Source of the DNA: Kiritimatiellia bacterium
Lineage (GTDB): Bacteria; Verrucomicrobiota; Kiritimatiellia; UBA8416; YA12-FULL-48-11
Assembly (NCBI GenBank): GCA_028716365.1
Contig: JAQUPZ010000001.1
Location: forward strand, 965,393-1,029,392
Direction: 5' to 3'
DNA length: 64,000 nucleotides
Shown: positions 17,244 to 25,495 of the stretch, piece after piece
How positions within the stretch are numbered: the first letter of the stretch is position 1
Layout: each line of letters opens with the position of its first letter
Made by a program: the position numbers and the translations under genes
The notes under the pieces: generated by a model
Databases searched by the model: none
What the model was told of the DNA's origin: nothing
What the model saw: only the letters and a program-made list of their open reading frames with translations

Positions 17244-18092
17244 TCAAATCGACCACCAGAATTCAGGACTGATATGCTGCAGACGGAATGATCGTTGGTC
17301 CTTGGGGAGCGATTCGAGAAGCTGTTGGGCTTTTTTGCCGATAGCTTCTGAGGAGAGTTCAACATTTCGTCTGCCAACCTCCGCGGATGCATGTACCCGG
17401 GGATCCAAGCCTCCAATCCCGTCAGGCGGTTTCATCTTGGGGGCCAGCGGCCCTGTACCCAGCTCAGACATATTCACTAAGTCAGGATAGAAAAACATCA
17501 TGTTTGATGTTTCCCATTTTGCCGCGTGGTCCGTGCTCGATTCCTTGCTTTGGCTCAGCGTTACTTCCCAGAGTCCCACTCCGGTAACAGTCCCATCCGC
17601 CACAACAGGTTCAAGAGCCTGGTTTATCATGTCAATCTGTTGCTGAATGTTGTGTCCGGAGACCCCGATAATAACACGAAAACCCGTTTTCTTCAGGCGT
17701 TCAAATAATTTGGTAATTACAGGAACAATCGTTTTCCGGTCGAAGCCATCGTGGAAATAAACTGGAGGATAAACAACCCCTCCGAACCGTTCCGCCGCCT
17801 TGACCAGGATGCCATGTGCTTTTAAGGCATCATTACCGAGTGGCAGGTGTTTTCCATGCCACTCAATCAGGCCAAACGGCACATACACCACGGGGAACTT
17901 TCGAGCAGCTGCTTCCAGCTGGCCAGGTCTCATGAACTGCATCTGGACGGATGGTAACAGTTCGTTAGTTATATTTTTTGATTCAGATCGTTCGGCATCA
18001 GCCGCCGTAAGTATGACGGCTGTAAACATTGTAAGGAGGACAGCAACAACACCCAGCCACCACACGGAGGGTTTCTTAAACAAAGCGATCAT
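17244..18092 (-). CDS. Exported creatininase-family protein
   Basis: The 282-residue protein has an N-terminal membrane/signal segment (VWWLGVVAVLLTMFTAVIL) followed by a creatininase-family amidohydrolase domain. Metal-site motifs are visible: VPFGLIEWHGKHLPLGNDAL, GVSGHN and DHAAKWETSNMM. Members cleave creatinine, formamido-pyrimidines or mycofactocin precursors; exported ones are of unknown substrate. The start lies 21 bp after the core site of the attC-like element at 18114, so it stands in the last cassette position of that array. Unlike typical cassette genes it has no attC-like site downstream. Confidence 0.82.
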   Translation of the reverse strand: MIALFKKPSVWWLGVVAVLLTMFTAVILTAADAERSESKNITNELLPSVQMQFMRPGQLEAAARKFPVVYVPFGLIEWHGKHLPLGNDALKAHGILVKAAERFGGVVYPPVYFHDGFDRKTIVPVITKLFERLKKTGFRVIIGVSGHNIQQQIDMINQALEPVVADGTVTGVGLWEVTLSQSKESSTDHAAKWETSNMMFFYPDLVNMSELGTGPLAPKMKPPDGIGGLDPRVHASAEVGRRNVELSSEAIGKKAQQLLESLPKDQRSFRLQHISPEFWWSI

Positions 18093-18113
18093 GGTGATTT
18101 TCCTTTCTTTGAT

Positions 18114-18178
18114 ACCGAACGTCAGCGTTCACGCGCGCGGTTTCACGCGTCACTGGGCAACGCTTGGTTTGGTTAACT
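18114..18178 (-). repeat. attC-like recombination site (array I, second)
   Basis: On the minus strand AGTTAAC (R''-like) and GTTCGGT (R'-like) bound a 65-bp imperfect palindrome with stem AGCGTT/AACGCT and an inner CGCG/CGCG pair. The stop of the gene at 18150 lies inside it. Shared blocks with the site at 18720 (the segment CGCG-N-GAAACCGCGC, then GCTGA and GTTCGGT) show common origin. Confidence 0.6.
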
Positions 18179-18704
18179 TTTGCTGTTTGCTTTGAACATC
18201 CTTCGGCGTCGTGCCGACAAAGAATTCTGCAATAAGGCGTTTGCCGGTAGTGTCTTCGACATAAGCAGTGGCCTTATCCCCAAGCCTGAGGGCTACGTTT
18301 AAATCGAATGGTTCACTGCGGAAGATCTGCGCTTCGTTTTCACCCAGCGCAATATTCTGACCTGAGTAATAGCCGTCGAAAAGGTTATGTTGGATCTCTG
18401 ACGGTGATGGAAGACCCTTAGTCTTGTCGGCATCGCTCTGGGTTGGAAGGATGAGAATGCCCGCCTTGGTGATGTGGGCGATGCGTCTGCCTTCGTTCAC
18501 GAGGTTGAGTTCAAGGACTAGATGGTCGATGGGGATCTCTCTAGACCAGACCATGGACATCTTGGCTGTCAACCTCAGTATCGCACGATCCCTGAGATGG
18601 CTCTTGATGTGTAGTACGAGGGCGACAGCACCTGTCCCGCCTCCAATCAGGCCCGCAAGAGCACCAATGATGCTAAGCCAAAGCGTAACAGTCTCTTGAT
18701 TCAT
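18150..18704 (-). CDS. Cassette gene: membrane-anchored protein of unknown function
   Basis: The 184 residues begin with one hydrophobic segment (LWLSIIGALAGLIGGGTGAV) and continue as a soluble domain with HLVLELNLVNEGRRIAHITK, similar in style to single-pass proteins with an extracytoplasmic immunoglobulin-like fold. No family is recognised. Both ends are in attC-like palindromes (18114 and 18720): the start is 16 bp after the R'-like GTTCGGT and the stop is inside the next palindrome. That is the geometry of an integron gene cassette. Confidence 0.65.
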   Translation of the reverse strand: MNQETVTLWLSIIGALAGLIGGGTGAVALVLHIKSHLRDRAILRLTAKMSMVWSREIPIDHLVLELNLVNEGRRIAHITKAGILILPTQSDADKTKGLPSPSEIQHNLFDGYYSGQNIALGENEAQIFRSEPFDLNVALRLGDKATAYVEDTTGKRLIAEFFVGTTPKDVQSKQQKLTKPSVAQ

Positions 18705-18719
18705 GTCTTATTCCTTTGA

Positions 18720-18782
18720 ACCGAACATCTGGCATCAGCGGCGGCGCGGTTTCGCGACGTACGCTGCATGCCATGGTTAGCG
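18720..18782 (-). repeat. attC-like recombination site (array I, first)
   Basis: On the minus strand CGCTAAC (R'') and GTTCGGT (R') bound a 63-bp palindrome. An 11-bp stem pairs TGGCAT(g)CAGCG with CGCTGATGCCA, with a single extra base on the left arm. A CGCG-gaaa-CGCG type apex lies inside. The stop codon of the 18777 gene lies within CGCTAAC. The extra unpaired base on the left arm is the standard asymmetry of attC. Confidence 0.72.
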
Positions 18783-19247
18783 ATCTAGTTTTCCATAACC
18801 AAGATAGCATAACCACAATGAGAATGTTGTGTCAGGGTTATCAGCAAGATCGACCTGAACCTCATACTCATTTCCTATAACGAAATTTGTCAGAGATTGC
18901 TTGAAGTCAACTATCCAGCCGTCAAGGTTATGTTTGTGTGTTAGCCAATTACAAGGGGTGAGTTTCGTTTCCTGAATTGGAAGATTGTATATAACATTTG
19001 TTCCGGAAACAACTTTGACCGTTCCTGAAAAATGTGGTGGTTTACGTTCCCAATCACATTTCCCGTTAATATAAGGCAGACCAATTACGAATCTATAATG
19101 ACTTGATCGTGCTGGACACTTGAATCGAGCCCGAGTGTATAATTCGGATACATTCATGATTTGCCGTTCAACCGGGTATTCTATACATAAGTGGAAACAA
19201 CCGGTCATCAAGATAATAAGACACACCATGAATCCATTTCTTTTCAT
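18777..19247 (-). CDS. Cassette gene: small lipoprotein of unknown function
   Basis: The 156-residue product starts with a lipoprotein signal ending in the lipobox LMTGC (lipidation at Cys17). The mature part has CPARSSHYRFVIGLPYINGK and a C-terminal beta-rich region ending LWLCYLGYGKLDR. It is probably anchored in a membrane, and no family is recognised. The start lies 8 bp after the core of the attI-like element at 19256, and the TAA stop is part of the R''-like core CGCTAAC at 18776-18782. It would be the first cassette of array I. Confidence 0.7.
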   Translation of the reverse strand: MKRNGFMVCLIILMTGCFHLCIEYPVERQIMNVSELYTRARFKCPARSSHYRFVIGLPYINGKCDWERKPPHFSGTVKVVSGTNVIYNLPIQETKLTPCNWLTHKHNLDGWIVDFKQSLTNFVIGNEYEVQVDLADNPDTTFSLWLCYLGYGKLDR

Positions 19248-19255
19248 AATCTATT

Positions 19256-19320
19256 CGCTAACAAGTATTAGATATATGTATTTACCGAATATTAGGTTGA
19301 TACGTACGCCTAAATAACTC
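19256..19320 (-). other. attI-like head element, diverged copy (alpha-3)
   Basis: The element matches the two at 42927 and 47445 over about 47 bp, roughly two thirds identical by eye. It reads, on the plus strand, core CGCTAAC, TTAGATATATGTA, AGGTTGATACGTACG and CCTAAA. As in the other copies the core lies next to the start codon of a minus-strand gene (8 bp away here). No integrase gene is nearby. Confidence 0.5.
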
Positions 19321-19451
19321 TAGTTTATGTTCTATTTTGTAATGTTGGGCTTTTCCTATGGGTTTTTCAATTCTTTTAATTTATCAGTTGATTACATGGA
19401 TTGGTAAAAGACAAGGGGACATGGAGACTGAATATAGGAAACAGAATACAG

Positions 19452-19507
19452 TTGTAGTGTCGGCTGTCACAGCCGAAAAAATGCGTTGCGGACAACACAT
19501 ACTACAA
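19452..19507. repeat. REP-like hairpin element B
   Basis: Arms TTGTAGT (19452-19458) and ACTACAA (19501-19507) enclose a perfect hairpin TCGGCTG-tca-CAGCCGA (19460-19476) and a weaker second arm. The fragment CGCCCTACC just after (about 19534) matches the right end of element D at 51473. The 430-bp gene-free stretch 19248-19677 holds this, the attI-like element and the lyase promoter only. Confidence 0.55.
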
Positions 19508-19612
19508 AAGAACGGTCCCGAATGTTCAGGTCGCGCCCTACCTTTGGTCGAAAGATCGTTTTAAAATTACGATAACGATTACGATTAGGATGAAGAATAA
19601 GACCCTTTGGCG

Positions 19613-19642
19613 TTGACAGTTGGCGGGTTGCGATGCCATAAC
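19613..19642 (+). promoter_or_regulatory. Possible promoter of the lyase operon
   Basis: TTGACA (19613-19618) and CATAAC (19637-19642) with an 18-bp spacer stand 36 bp before the lyase start. The -10 hexamer is weak, so this is only a candidate. Confidence 0.35.
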
Positions 19643-19677
19643 TTTGCCTGCCACAAGGTCTAACTGGAGGGAAAATC

Positions 19678-22600
19678 ATGCCATCGAAAATCAATTACTT
19701 CTACTGCACTATTCTAATCTCATGTCTTGTATCTCTTAACTGGTTATGGGCTGAGGTGTCGCATGATACCGATTCGGATGGAATACCGGATGAAATCGAA
19801 AAGCGGCTGGGTACCGATCCATCCAAATCTGAAACACGAAAATTGCTCTGGGAAAGTACAGCACCGGCTGGCGGTGCTGATCGCGGTGAAGCATATTTAC
19901 AGTCGCGTGATCTCCGTAAACTGTTTGTCGCGAATGTTGCCAGTAACCGTTATCTCTGGGTCCTGGAGTTTGCCGGAAATTACGAAATTGCAAATAACAA
20001 CCTCTTGGTTTATGTGGACGCAGATAACAATCCGAAATTTGGTCAGAGAAATAACAAGGACCTGGCTGGTACGGATTTTGTGCTCTGGCTCTCCGATGGC
20101 GGACGCTGTTGCCACGCTTACGGTATTACGGGTGAGGGGTCAACCCCTGCGCCCACGCGCTTTGCAATGCTGGGCAAAAACGTATTCATCTGTACCGACA
20201 TGAATCTGGCACAGGAGGCCGGTGAATCAAAGTTCCGGGTCATGGCGCGGTGCGAACGGCTGGAGCCCCGTACACAAGTCTCTGATACTGGCTGGGTTAT
20301 AGCATCATGTCCGCCTCAAAGCGTTGGAAATAAGCCACCAATCATGGCGGTGAAAGATGAAGTCCCGATTACCACAGACAGCGACAATGACGGCCTGCCT
20401 GATGGTATTGAGGAACGGCTTGGCACAGATCCCAAGGCACCGGAACAACTTGCAGTTATTTTTGATGCGCTCCAGGCCAAGGATGCCGAAAGCCGTAAGA
20501 AAAAGTTTTCGAAGATACCTGAACGGGCAATCAGTCGGATCCTTTTCGGTAACGTTGCGGGTGACCGGTTTTTATGGTGTATTGAGTTTGGCGCCGATTA
20601 CCCCGAAGCTAAATCCAACTTTATTCTCTACGTTGACGCAGATAACGATTCAAAAACCGGCCGCAAGGGTATGGGTGTCGAATACATGCTTGGAATGCAT
20701 GACGGTTCATCGGGAACGACGGCATTTGCACCTGATGGGCAGAATATTTCCAGTTCGTCTACACGGGCTGCGATTGTCGGCAAACGTCTCTATCTCTGCG
20801 CTGATGTGTCGCTCAAGCAGGAGAACGGACAGTCTGTTTACCGTGTCTCCGGTCTTTCGGAAACTGTTGATCCGGCCAAGGGCGTTGATTCAACTCCAAC
20901 ATTTGATGTGAAAAGCGCCGGGATCTCTGAACGTAAGAAAGCGTTCGGGCTTGATGACTGTATGGCCTGTGAAGGAGTCGGTATGACGCGTGGACTGGAT
21001 CTGTTCCATACATTGAAGTCAGATACTGACAATGTGGTCGTTAAGATCGGCAACTGCGCATTCGAAGCGTTTGAAGACGATCTCAGGAGCGAATTCAATG
21101 AGCCTTCTGCATTGCGGACAGCGCCCGGTGGAAAAATTTATGTCACCATTCCAAAAGCCGGTAAGTTCCATTTCGGTTTCCTGCTTTATGATCAGGCGGG
21201 TACGGAAAGGATCGAAATACGACGAGGAAATGTCCGTCTGGGTATAGCCGTGGCAGATGAGGACGACAACAGGGCCAAGTTGTTCTTTACGAAAGAGGCG
21301 TATGATTTCAAGGCTGGTGAAGTGGTTGAACTGCGCAGTGCAAGAGCTAGCGGGAATTACCGTGTGGAGGACATTCTTCTTCTGGCAAAGACACCCAAGA
21401 TACGGCCACGTGTCCTTGAGTTGACCAACCTTGAGGTAACTCCTGTCTGGGACAGCGATGCAGTCAAGCCGGGTATTGCGCGCGTGACGTGGATTACGAC
21501 CTGGCCCGCTAAGTGTACGATTAAATGCGAGGACCGGCTTGTGACGGAGCCGGAAGCGGTTGCCAACCACAGGATATATCTTGAAGGTCTTGCCGTAGGA
21601 GAGAAGTTTACACTGGAAGTAACGGCTCCAAAACCACGAGACACGGGAACCATTACTGAAAAAATTACTTTCAAGACCAAAGTGCCGAAAGTGAAATCTT
21701 CAACCAAAAGTGAAACGGTTCCTCTTACTGTTATGAATCCATCGGTTGATGTACTTTCGCAATGGCCGGTCACTTGCGGTATTCCATTTCCGCAAGGCGC
21801 GCTGGATTCTGTTGGTCATATCCGGCTTCTTGCTCCCAATGGAAACGAACAATCATTGCAGACTGCTTCCCAGGTACGTTGGCCGGATGGATCGGTCAAG
21901 TGGGCGCTATTAAGTTTCAGGGCTGATGTGCCATCGTCAAACAGTACGGCGTATGTCTTTGAGTATGGCGGCAAGGTAAATCCTGCACCTTGCCAGAAAG
22001 GATTGTCGGTCGATGAATCTGGCGGAAATGTTGTTGTTACCACCGGGCCGCTTCGCCTTGAGATTGGCAGGAAATCTTTTGCCCTGCCGGGCAAGGTATG
22101 GCTGGACAAGAATGGGAACGGTACATTCACGAATGAAGAACTTGTTTACGGTGGAAAACAGGGTGTGGGAACTCTCGTCGATACTACCGGGAAGGAGTTT
22201 ACAACTCATGGTGTACCGGATGATGTTATTGTTGAAGAGCGTGGTCCAGAACGGGCGGTTATTCTGGTCAAAGGGCACCATGTTGGTCAGAATGATTCAA
22301 AGTGTTTTACCTATGAAGCGCGCATAATGGCATATGCAGGTCAGAAGTTTGTTCGCATTTTCTACACATTCGGGAATGACGTAACGGCTTCCGATTTTAC
22401 GTCTGTTAAGTCACTCTGTCTTGCGTTTCCTCTTGATGGTGGAGCGGAACGTTTTGAGATTGGGTCAGGGGAAACGGTAATTGGCGATGTGAAATCCGCG
22501 CCATACCTGTTCCAGGATTTCGATAATCATTTCAGTCTGACACGTGATGGCAAGACGACGGACGGGAAACGTGCGCCGGGTTGGGTCCGTGTTTCAGGGC

Positions 22601-24000
22601 CGCTGGGTACGATGACTGTTGCTGTGCGTGACTTCTGGCAGCTTTATCCCAAGGCTTTGTCTGTTGATGATGGTGGGATCAAGGTTGGACTTATGCCGCC
22701 TCTTAAGGAAGATCAGTATGCAGAAGCGTCGAAAGATGCAACCCAACTTGTACATCTTTACTACAACCTTCAGGATGGATGTTACAAAGTCAAACAAGGA
22801 CAGACCAAGACGCATGAAATCATGCTGTCATTTGAGCAGGCTCCGGACAAAACTTGTCTTGATGTGTTCCAACAGGGTGTTGCCGCTGTGGCGCCGTCCG
22901 CATGGATGTGTGGATCCATGGCGCTTGGAGAAGTTCCGCCAACCGGCACGGTCTGGTCATCACGTTTCGATGCGCAGATGGCGACTGGAGTTGTCTCGTT
23001 CCTGACTGCCCGTGACAGGCGCAGGGATTACGGAATGATGAACCATGGCGACTGGTGGGGCGAGCGTGTATTCAACTGGGGTGACATCGAATATGACGAT
23101 GCACATGTGTGGATGATTCATTTTGCCCGCACGGGGGACATGCGAGCTCTCACAGCGGGAGACCGTGCCGCGAAACATTATGGGGATGTGGATTGCGTCC
23201 ATTATAGTTCAGATGCGAGGCGGGTCGGCGCTGGTTACTCACATTGCATTGGGCACGTGGGGGGATTCTTCAAGACCCGGCCCGTTGATGGTGGTACTCT
23301 TGGCGGCGGACACAGTCCGAGCCATACCCGGACAGAAGGTCTTGTCGAACACTACCTGCTCACGGGTGACCGCCGCTCGATGGATGCGGCGCTGGGTATT
23401 GCTAATCATTACGGTGACTGGTTTTTGAATAATTATGATTATGCGAACTGTCGTGTCCCGGGTTGGCACCTGGTGTTGACCATGTCATTATACAATGCCA
23501 CAGCTGACCCGTTCTATCTCAATGTGGCCAGGATAATTACCCAGCGTGTGATCGAACGTCAGGCGCCCGGCGGCGGCTGGCAGAGAAACATGGTGCCGGG
23601 ACATTGTTTCTGCCTGCCCCGGCATCGAGGCGAAGCCGGTTTCATGGTTGGCGTTCTGCTCGATGGCCTCAAGTATTATCACCAGGCAACGGGTGACCGG
23701 CGCGGGGCTGATGCGATGATTGGCGGCGCACGGTACCTGATCCGGGAAACTTATGATTTCTCAGCGAAGCAGTTCCGGTATACCACGTGTCCGTATTCTC
23801 CGAAGCCAAGCTCGACGGGGAACATGGCGTGTGAAGGTTTTGCTTATGCGGCCCGGCTTACTAGGGACAAAGAACTGCGTAAGGTTACACGGGAAGTTCT
23901 TGAAGACATTATCAAGAGGGCAAATGGAGGAACAACCAGTGCTGTGAGGTATGCGCCGCGTGCCTTATGGGACCTTGATCGGATGGGTGAATTGCCTTAG
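19678..24000 (+). CDS. Very large secreted exo-rhamnogalacturonan lyase-like protein (PcRGLX/YetA type)
   Basis: The 1440-residue protein has a signal peptide (residues 1-26). Two tandem copies of a module follow at about 30-225 and 232-430, each opening with a calcium-binding TSP3/EF-hand-like motif (DTDSDGIPDEIEKRLGTDP, then DSDNDGLPDGIEERLGTDP). The modules are followed by fibronectin-like linkers. From about residue 680 comes the PcRGLX-type region: PQGALDSVGHIRLLAPNG, RWPDGSVKWALLSF and an alpha/alpha-toroid-like C-terminus with FNWGDIEYDDAHVW and CEGFAYAARLTRDKEL. This architecture suggests cleavage of rhamnogalacturonan-like pectin from the chain end outside the cell, but the lyase residues are not proven. 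It heads an operon with the next two genes. Confidence 0.82.
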   Translation: MPSKINYFYCTILISCLVSLNWLWAEVSHDTDSDGIPDEIEKRLGTDPSKSETRKLLWESTAPAGGADRGEAYLQSRDLRKLFVANVASNRYLWVLEFAGNYEIANNNLLVYVDADNNPKFGQRNNKDLAGTDFVLWLSDGGRCCHAYGITGEGSTPAPTRFAMLGKNVFICTDMNLAQEAGESKFRVMARCERLEPRTQVSDTGWVIASCPPQSVGNKPPIMAVKDEVPITTDSDNDGLPDGIEERLGTDPKAPEQLAVIFDALQAKDAESRKKKFSKIPERAISRILFGNVAGDRFLWCIEFGADYPEAKSNFILYVDADNDSKTGRKGMGVEYMLGMHDGSSGTTAFAPDGQNISSSSTRAAIVGKRLYLCADVSLKQENGQSVYRVSGLSETVDPAKGVDSTPTFDVKSAGISERKKAFGLDDCMACEGVGMTRGLDLFHTLKSDTDNVVVKIGNCAFEAFEDDLRSEFNEPSALRTAPGGKIYVTIPKAGKFHFGFLLYDQAGTERIEIRRGNVRLGIAVADEDDNRAKLFFTKEAYDFKAGEVVELRSARASGNYRVEDILLLAKTPKIRPRVLELTNLEVTPVWDSDAVKPGIARVTWITTWPAKCTIKCEDRLVTEPEAVANHRIYLEGLAVGEKFTLEVTAPKPRDTGTITEKITFKTKVPKVKSSTKSETVPLTVMNPSVDVLSQWPVTCGIPFPQGALDSVGHIRLLAPNGNEQSLQTASQVRWPDGSVKWALLSFRADVPSSNSTAYVFEYGGKVNPAPCQKGLSVDESGGNVVVTTGPLRLEIGRKSFALPGKVWLDKNGNGTFTNEELVYGGKQGVGTLVDTTGKEFTTHGVPDDVIVEERGPERAVILVKGHHVGQNDSKCFTYEARIMAYAGQKFVRIFYTFGNDVTASDFTSVKSLCLAFPLDGGAERFEIGSGETVIGDVKSAPYLFQDFDNHFSLTRDGKTTDGKRAPGWVRVSGPLGTMTVAVRDFWQLYPKALSVDDGGIKVGLMPPLKEDQYAEASKDATQLVHLYYNLQDGCYKVKQGQTKTHEIMLSFEQAPDKTCLDVFQQGVAAVAPSAWMCGSMALGEVPPTGTVWSSRFDAQMATGVVSFLTARDRRRDYGMMNHGDWWGERVFNWGDIEYDDAHVWMIHFARTGDMRALTAGDRAAKHYGDVDCVHYSSDARRVGAGYSHCIGHVGGFFKTRPVDGGTLGGGHSPSHTRTEGLVEHYLLTGDRRSMDAALGIANHYGDWFLNNYDYANCRVPGWHLVLTMSLYNATADPFYLNVARIITQRVIERQAPGGGWQRNMVPGHCFCLPRHRGEAGFMVGVLLDGLKYYHQATGDRRGADAMIGGARYLIRETYDFSAKQFRYTTCPYSPKPSSTGNMACEGFAYAARLTRDKELRKVTREVLEDIIKRANGGTTSAVRYAPRALWDLDRMGELP

Positions 24001-24037
24001 ATTTAAACTTTTCGTTATCTTTTATATCTATGAGGAA

Positions 24038-24105
24038 GGTAGGGACGGCATTCCGTTGCCGTCCGGGAAAAAAAGATGGCGGTCGATGGAGCGACACGCC
24101 CTATC
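24038..24105. repeat. REP-like double-hairpin element C
   Basis: The outer arms are GGTAGGG (24038-24044) and CCCTATC (24099-24105). The first hairpin is GACGGCA-ttccgt-TGCCGTC (24044-24063); the second is GGC-GTCG around ATGGAG. The first hairpin and end arms match element D at 51473. It lies between the lyase and the metallo-beta-lactamase gene. Confidence 0.7.
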
Positions 24106-24247
24106 TTTGGGATTTGCAAGTAAGTTGAATTGTATTCAATCAGTCCTGTCGGACATCGAAATGCGTCTCAAAGTCTGCCATCCGCCGGGGCGGCGGAAAT
24201 AAGAATTTAAAATAGATAGTAACAATATCATCAAGGAGGTAACAACA

Positions 24248-25495
24248 ATGCGTCGAGTATTTTCGTTTTGGATCGTAACTTTAGTGGCGGCGTGGGCATT
24301 GTCCGGATTTGCCGATGAGGTTGGTAAGGAAATTTCATCCTGGGTACCCGGGATGATGGAAATTCATCAAATCAGCACGGGAAGAGGCAATGCGGGACTG
24401 TATATTTTCCCGGATGGAACGACAATGCTGGTGGATGCGGGTGAACTGGGTAAAAAGACCGAACGGCATACTCCGGACAGACCGGACGGAACACGTCGTG
24501 CTGGCGAATGGATTACACGGTATATCCGCCATGCACTGCGTCATGACCCCAAGCCTGTACTCGATTACGCGTTACTGACACATTTCCACGATGATCATAT
24601 GGGAGAAGCTTCGGAGAATACTCCAACTTCAAGCTCCGGGGCTTATCGGCTTTCCGGGCTTACCGAGGTTGGTGATAAACTTCGTATCGGTAAAATGATG
24701 GATCGCGGCTGGCCTGATTATAGTTATCCCACACCGTTGACTGCCGCTGAGGTCAAGAATTACCGCGAGTTTGCGAAATGGCAGATGGAAAAAAATGCCA
24801 TGAAAATGGAACGATTCACGCCCGGACGCAATGACCAGGTTGTACTTCTCCGTGATGCAAAGAAGTATTCTGATTTTGAATTTCGCAATATTGGTGCAAA
24901 TGGAGAAATATGGACGGGAACTGGTGCGGAAACGCAAAAGTGTTTTCCTTCCCTCGACACTGTGCCGCGTGCGGACTGGCCGCACGAAAACATGTGCAGT
25001 ACATCATTCCGGATCAGTTATGGAAAATTTGATTACTTCAACGGGGGAGATATTCCCGGGATTCCGTCTGATGGTTATCCGCAATGGCATGATGTTGAAA
25101 CACCCATTGCCAAAGCTGTCGGTCCGGTAGAGGCGGCCATTCTGGATCATCACGGCTATATTGATACTCAGAATGCTTTTTTTGTTTCGACATTGCGGCC
25201 ACGGGTCTGGGTAATTTCGGTATGGGATTCCGCACATCCGACGACGAGGGTATGGAACCGGCTCCAGTCGCAGAGACTTTATAAAGGACCGCGCGATGTC
25301 GTAGCAACGGATGTGCATGATGCCGCGCTCATAGTGTCAGGCGGATTGAGCAGGCTTGCCAGTAAACATGGGCATATTGTGCTTAGAGTTGCGGCTGGCG
25401 GCGGCGAATACCGGGTGTTGATTGTTGATGACACGAACGAGAGCCATCACATTACGAAAATATTCGGTCCATATACCTCGAAAGGAAAAGAATGA
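24248..25495 (+). CDS. Secreted metallo-beta-lactamase-fold hydrolase
   Basis: The 415-residue protein has a signal peptide (WIVTLVAAWALSGFADE) and a metallo-beta-lactamase fold. The zinc motif HFHDDH at residues 112-117 (HxHxDH) is followed by glycine at 119, and TGRGNAGLYIFPDGTTMLVD forms the first strands. Further ligands are likely in ILDHHGYID. Proteins of this ComEC-like branch occur in carbohydrate loci and could act as esterases, sulfatases or lactonases. It lies between the lyase and a GH-like gene, with an ATGA overlap to the latter, so it probably works in the same extracellular pathway. A GGAGG ribosome site precedes the start. Confidence 0.82.
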   Translation: MRRVFSFWIVTLVAAWALSGFADEVGKEISSWVPGMMEIHQISTGRGNAGLYIFPDGTTMLVDAGELGKKTERHTPDRPDGTRRAGEWITRYIRHALRHDPKPVLDYALLTHFHDDHMGEASENTPTSSSGAYRLSGLTEVGDKLRIGKMMDRGWPDYSYPTPLTAAEVKNYREFAKWQMEKNAMKMERFTPGRNDQVVLLRDAKKYSDFEFRNIGANGEIWTGTGAETQKCFPSLDTVPRADWPHENMCSTSFRISYGKFDYFNGGDIPGIPSDGYPQWHDVETPIAKAVGPVEAAILDHHGYIDTQNAFFVSTLRPRVWVISVWDSAHPTTRVWNRLQSQRLYKGPRDVVATDVHDAALIVSGGLSRLASKHGHIVLRVAAGGGEYRVLIVDDTNESHHITKIFGPYTSKGKE

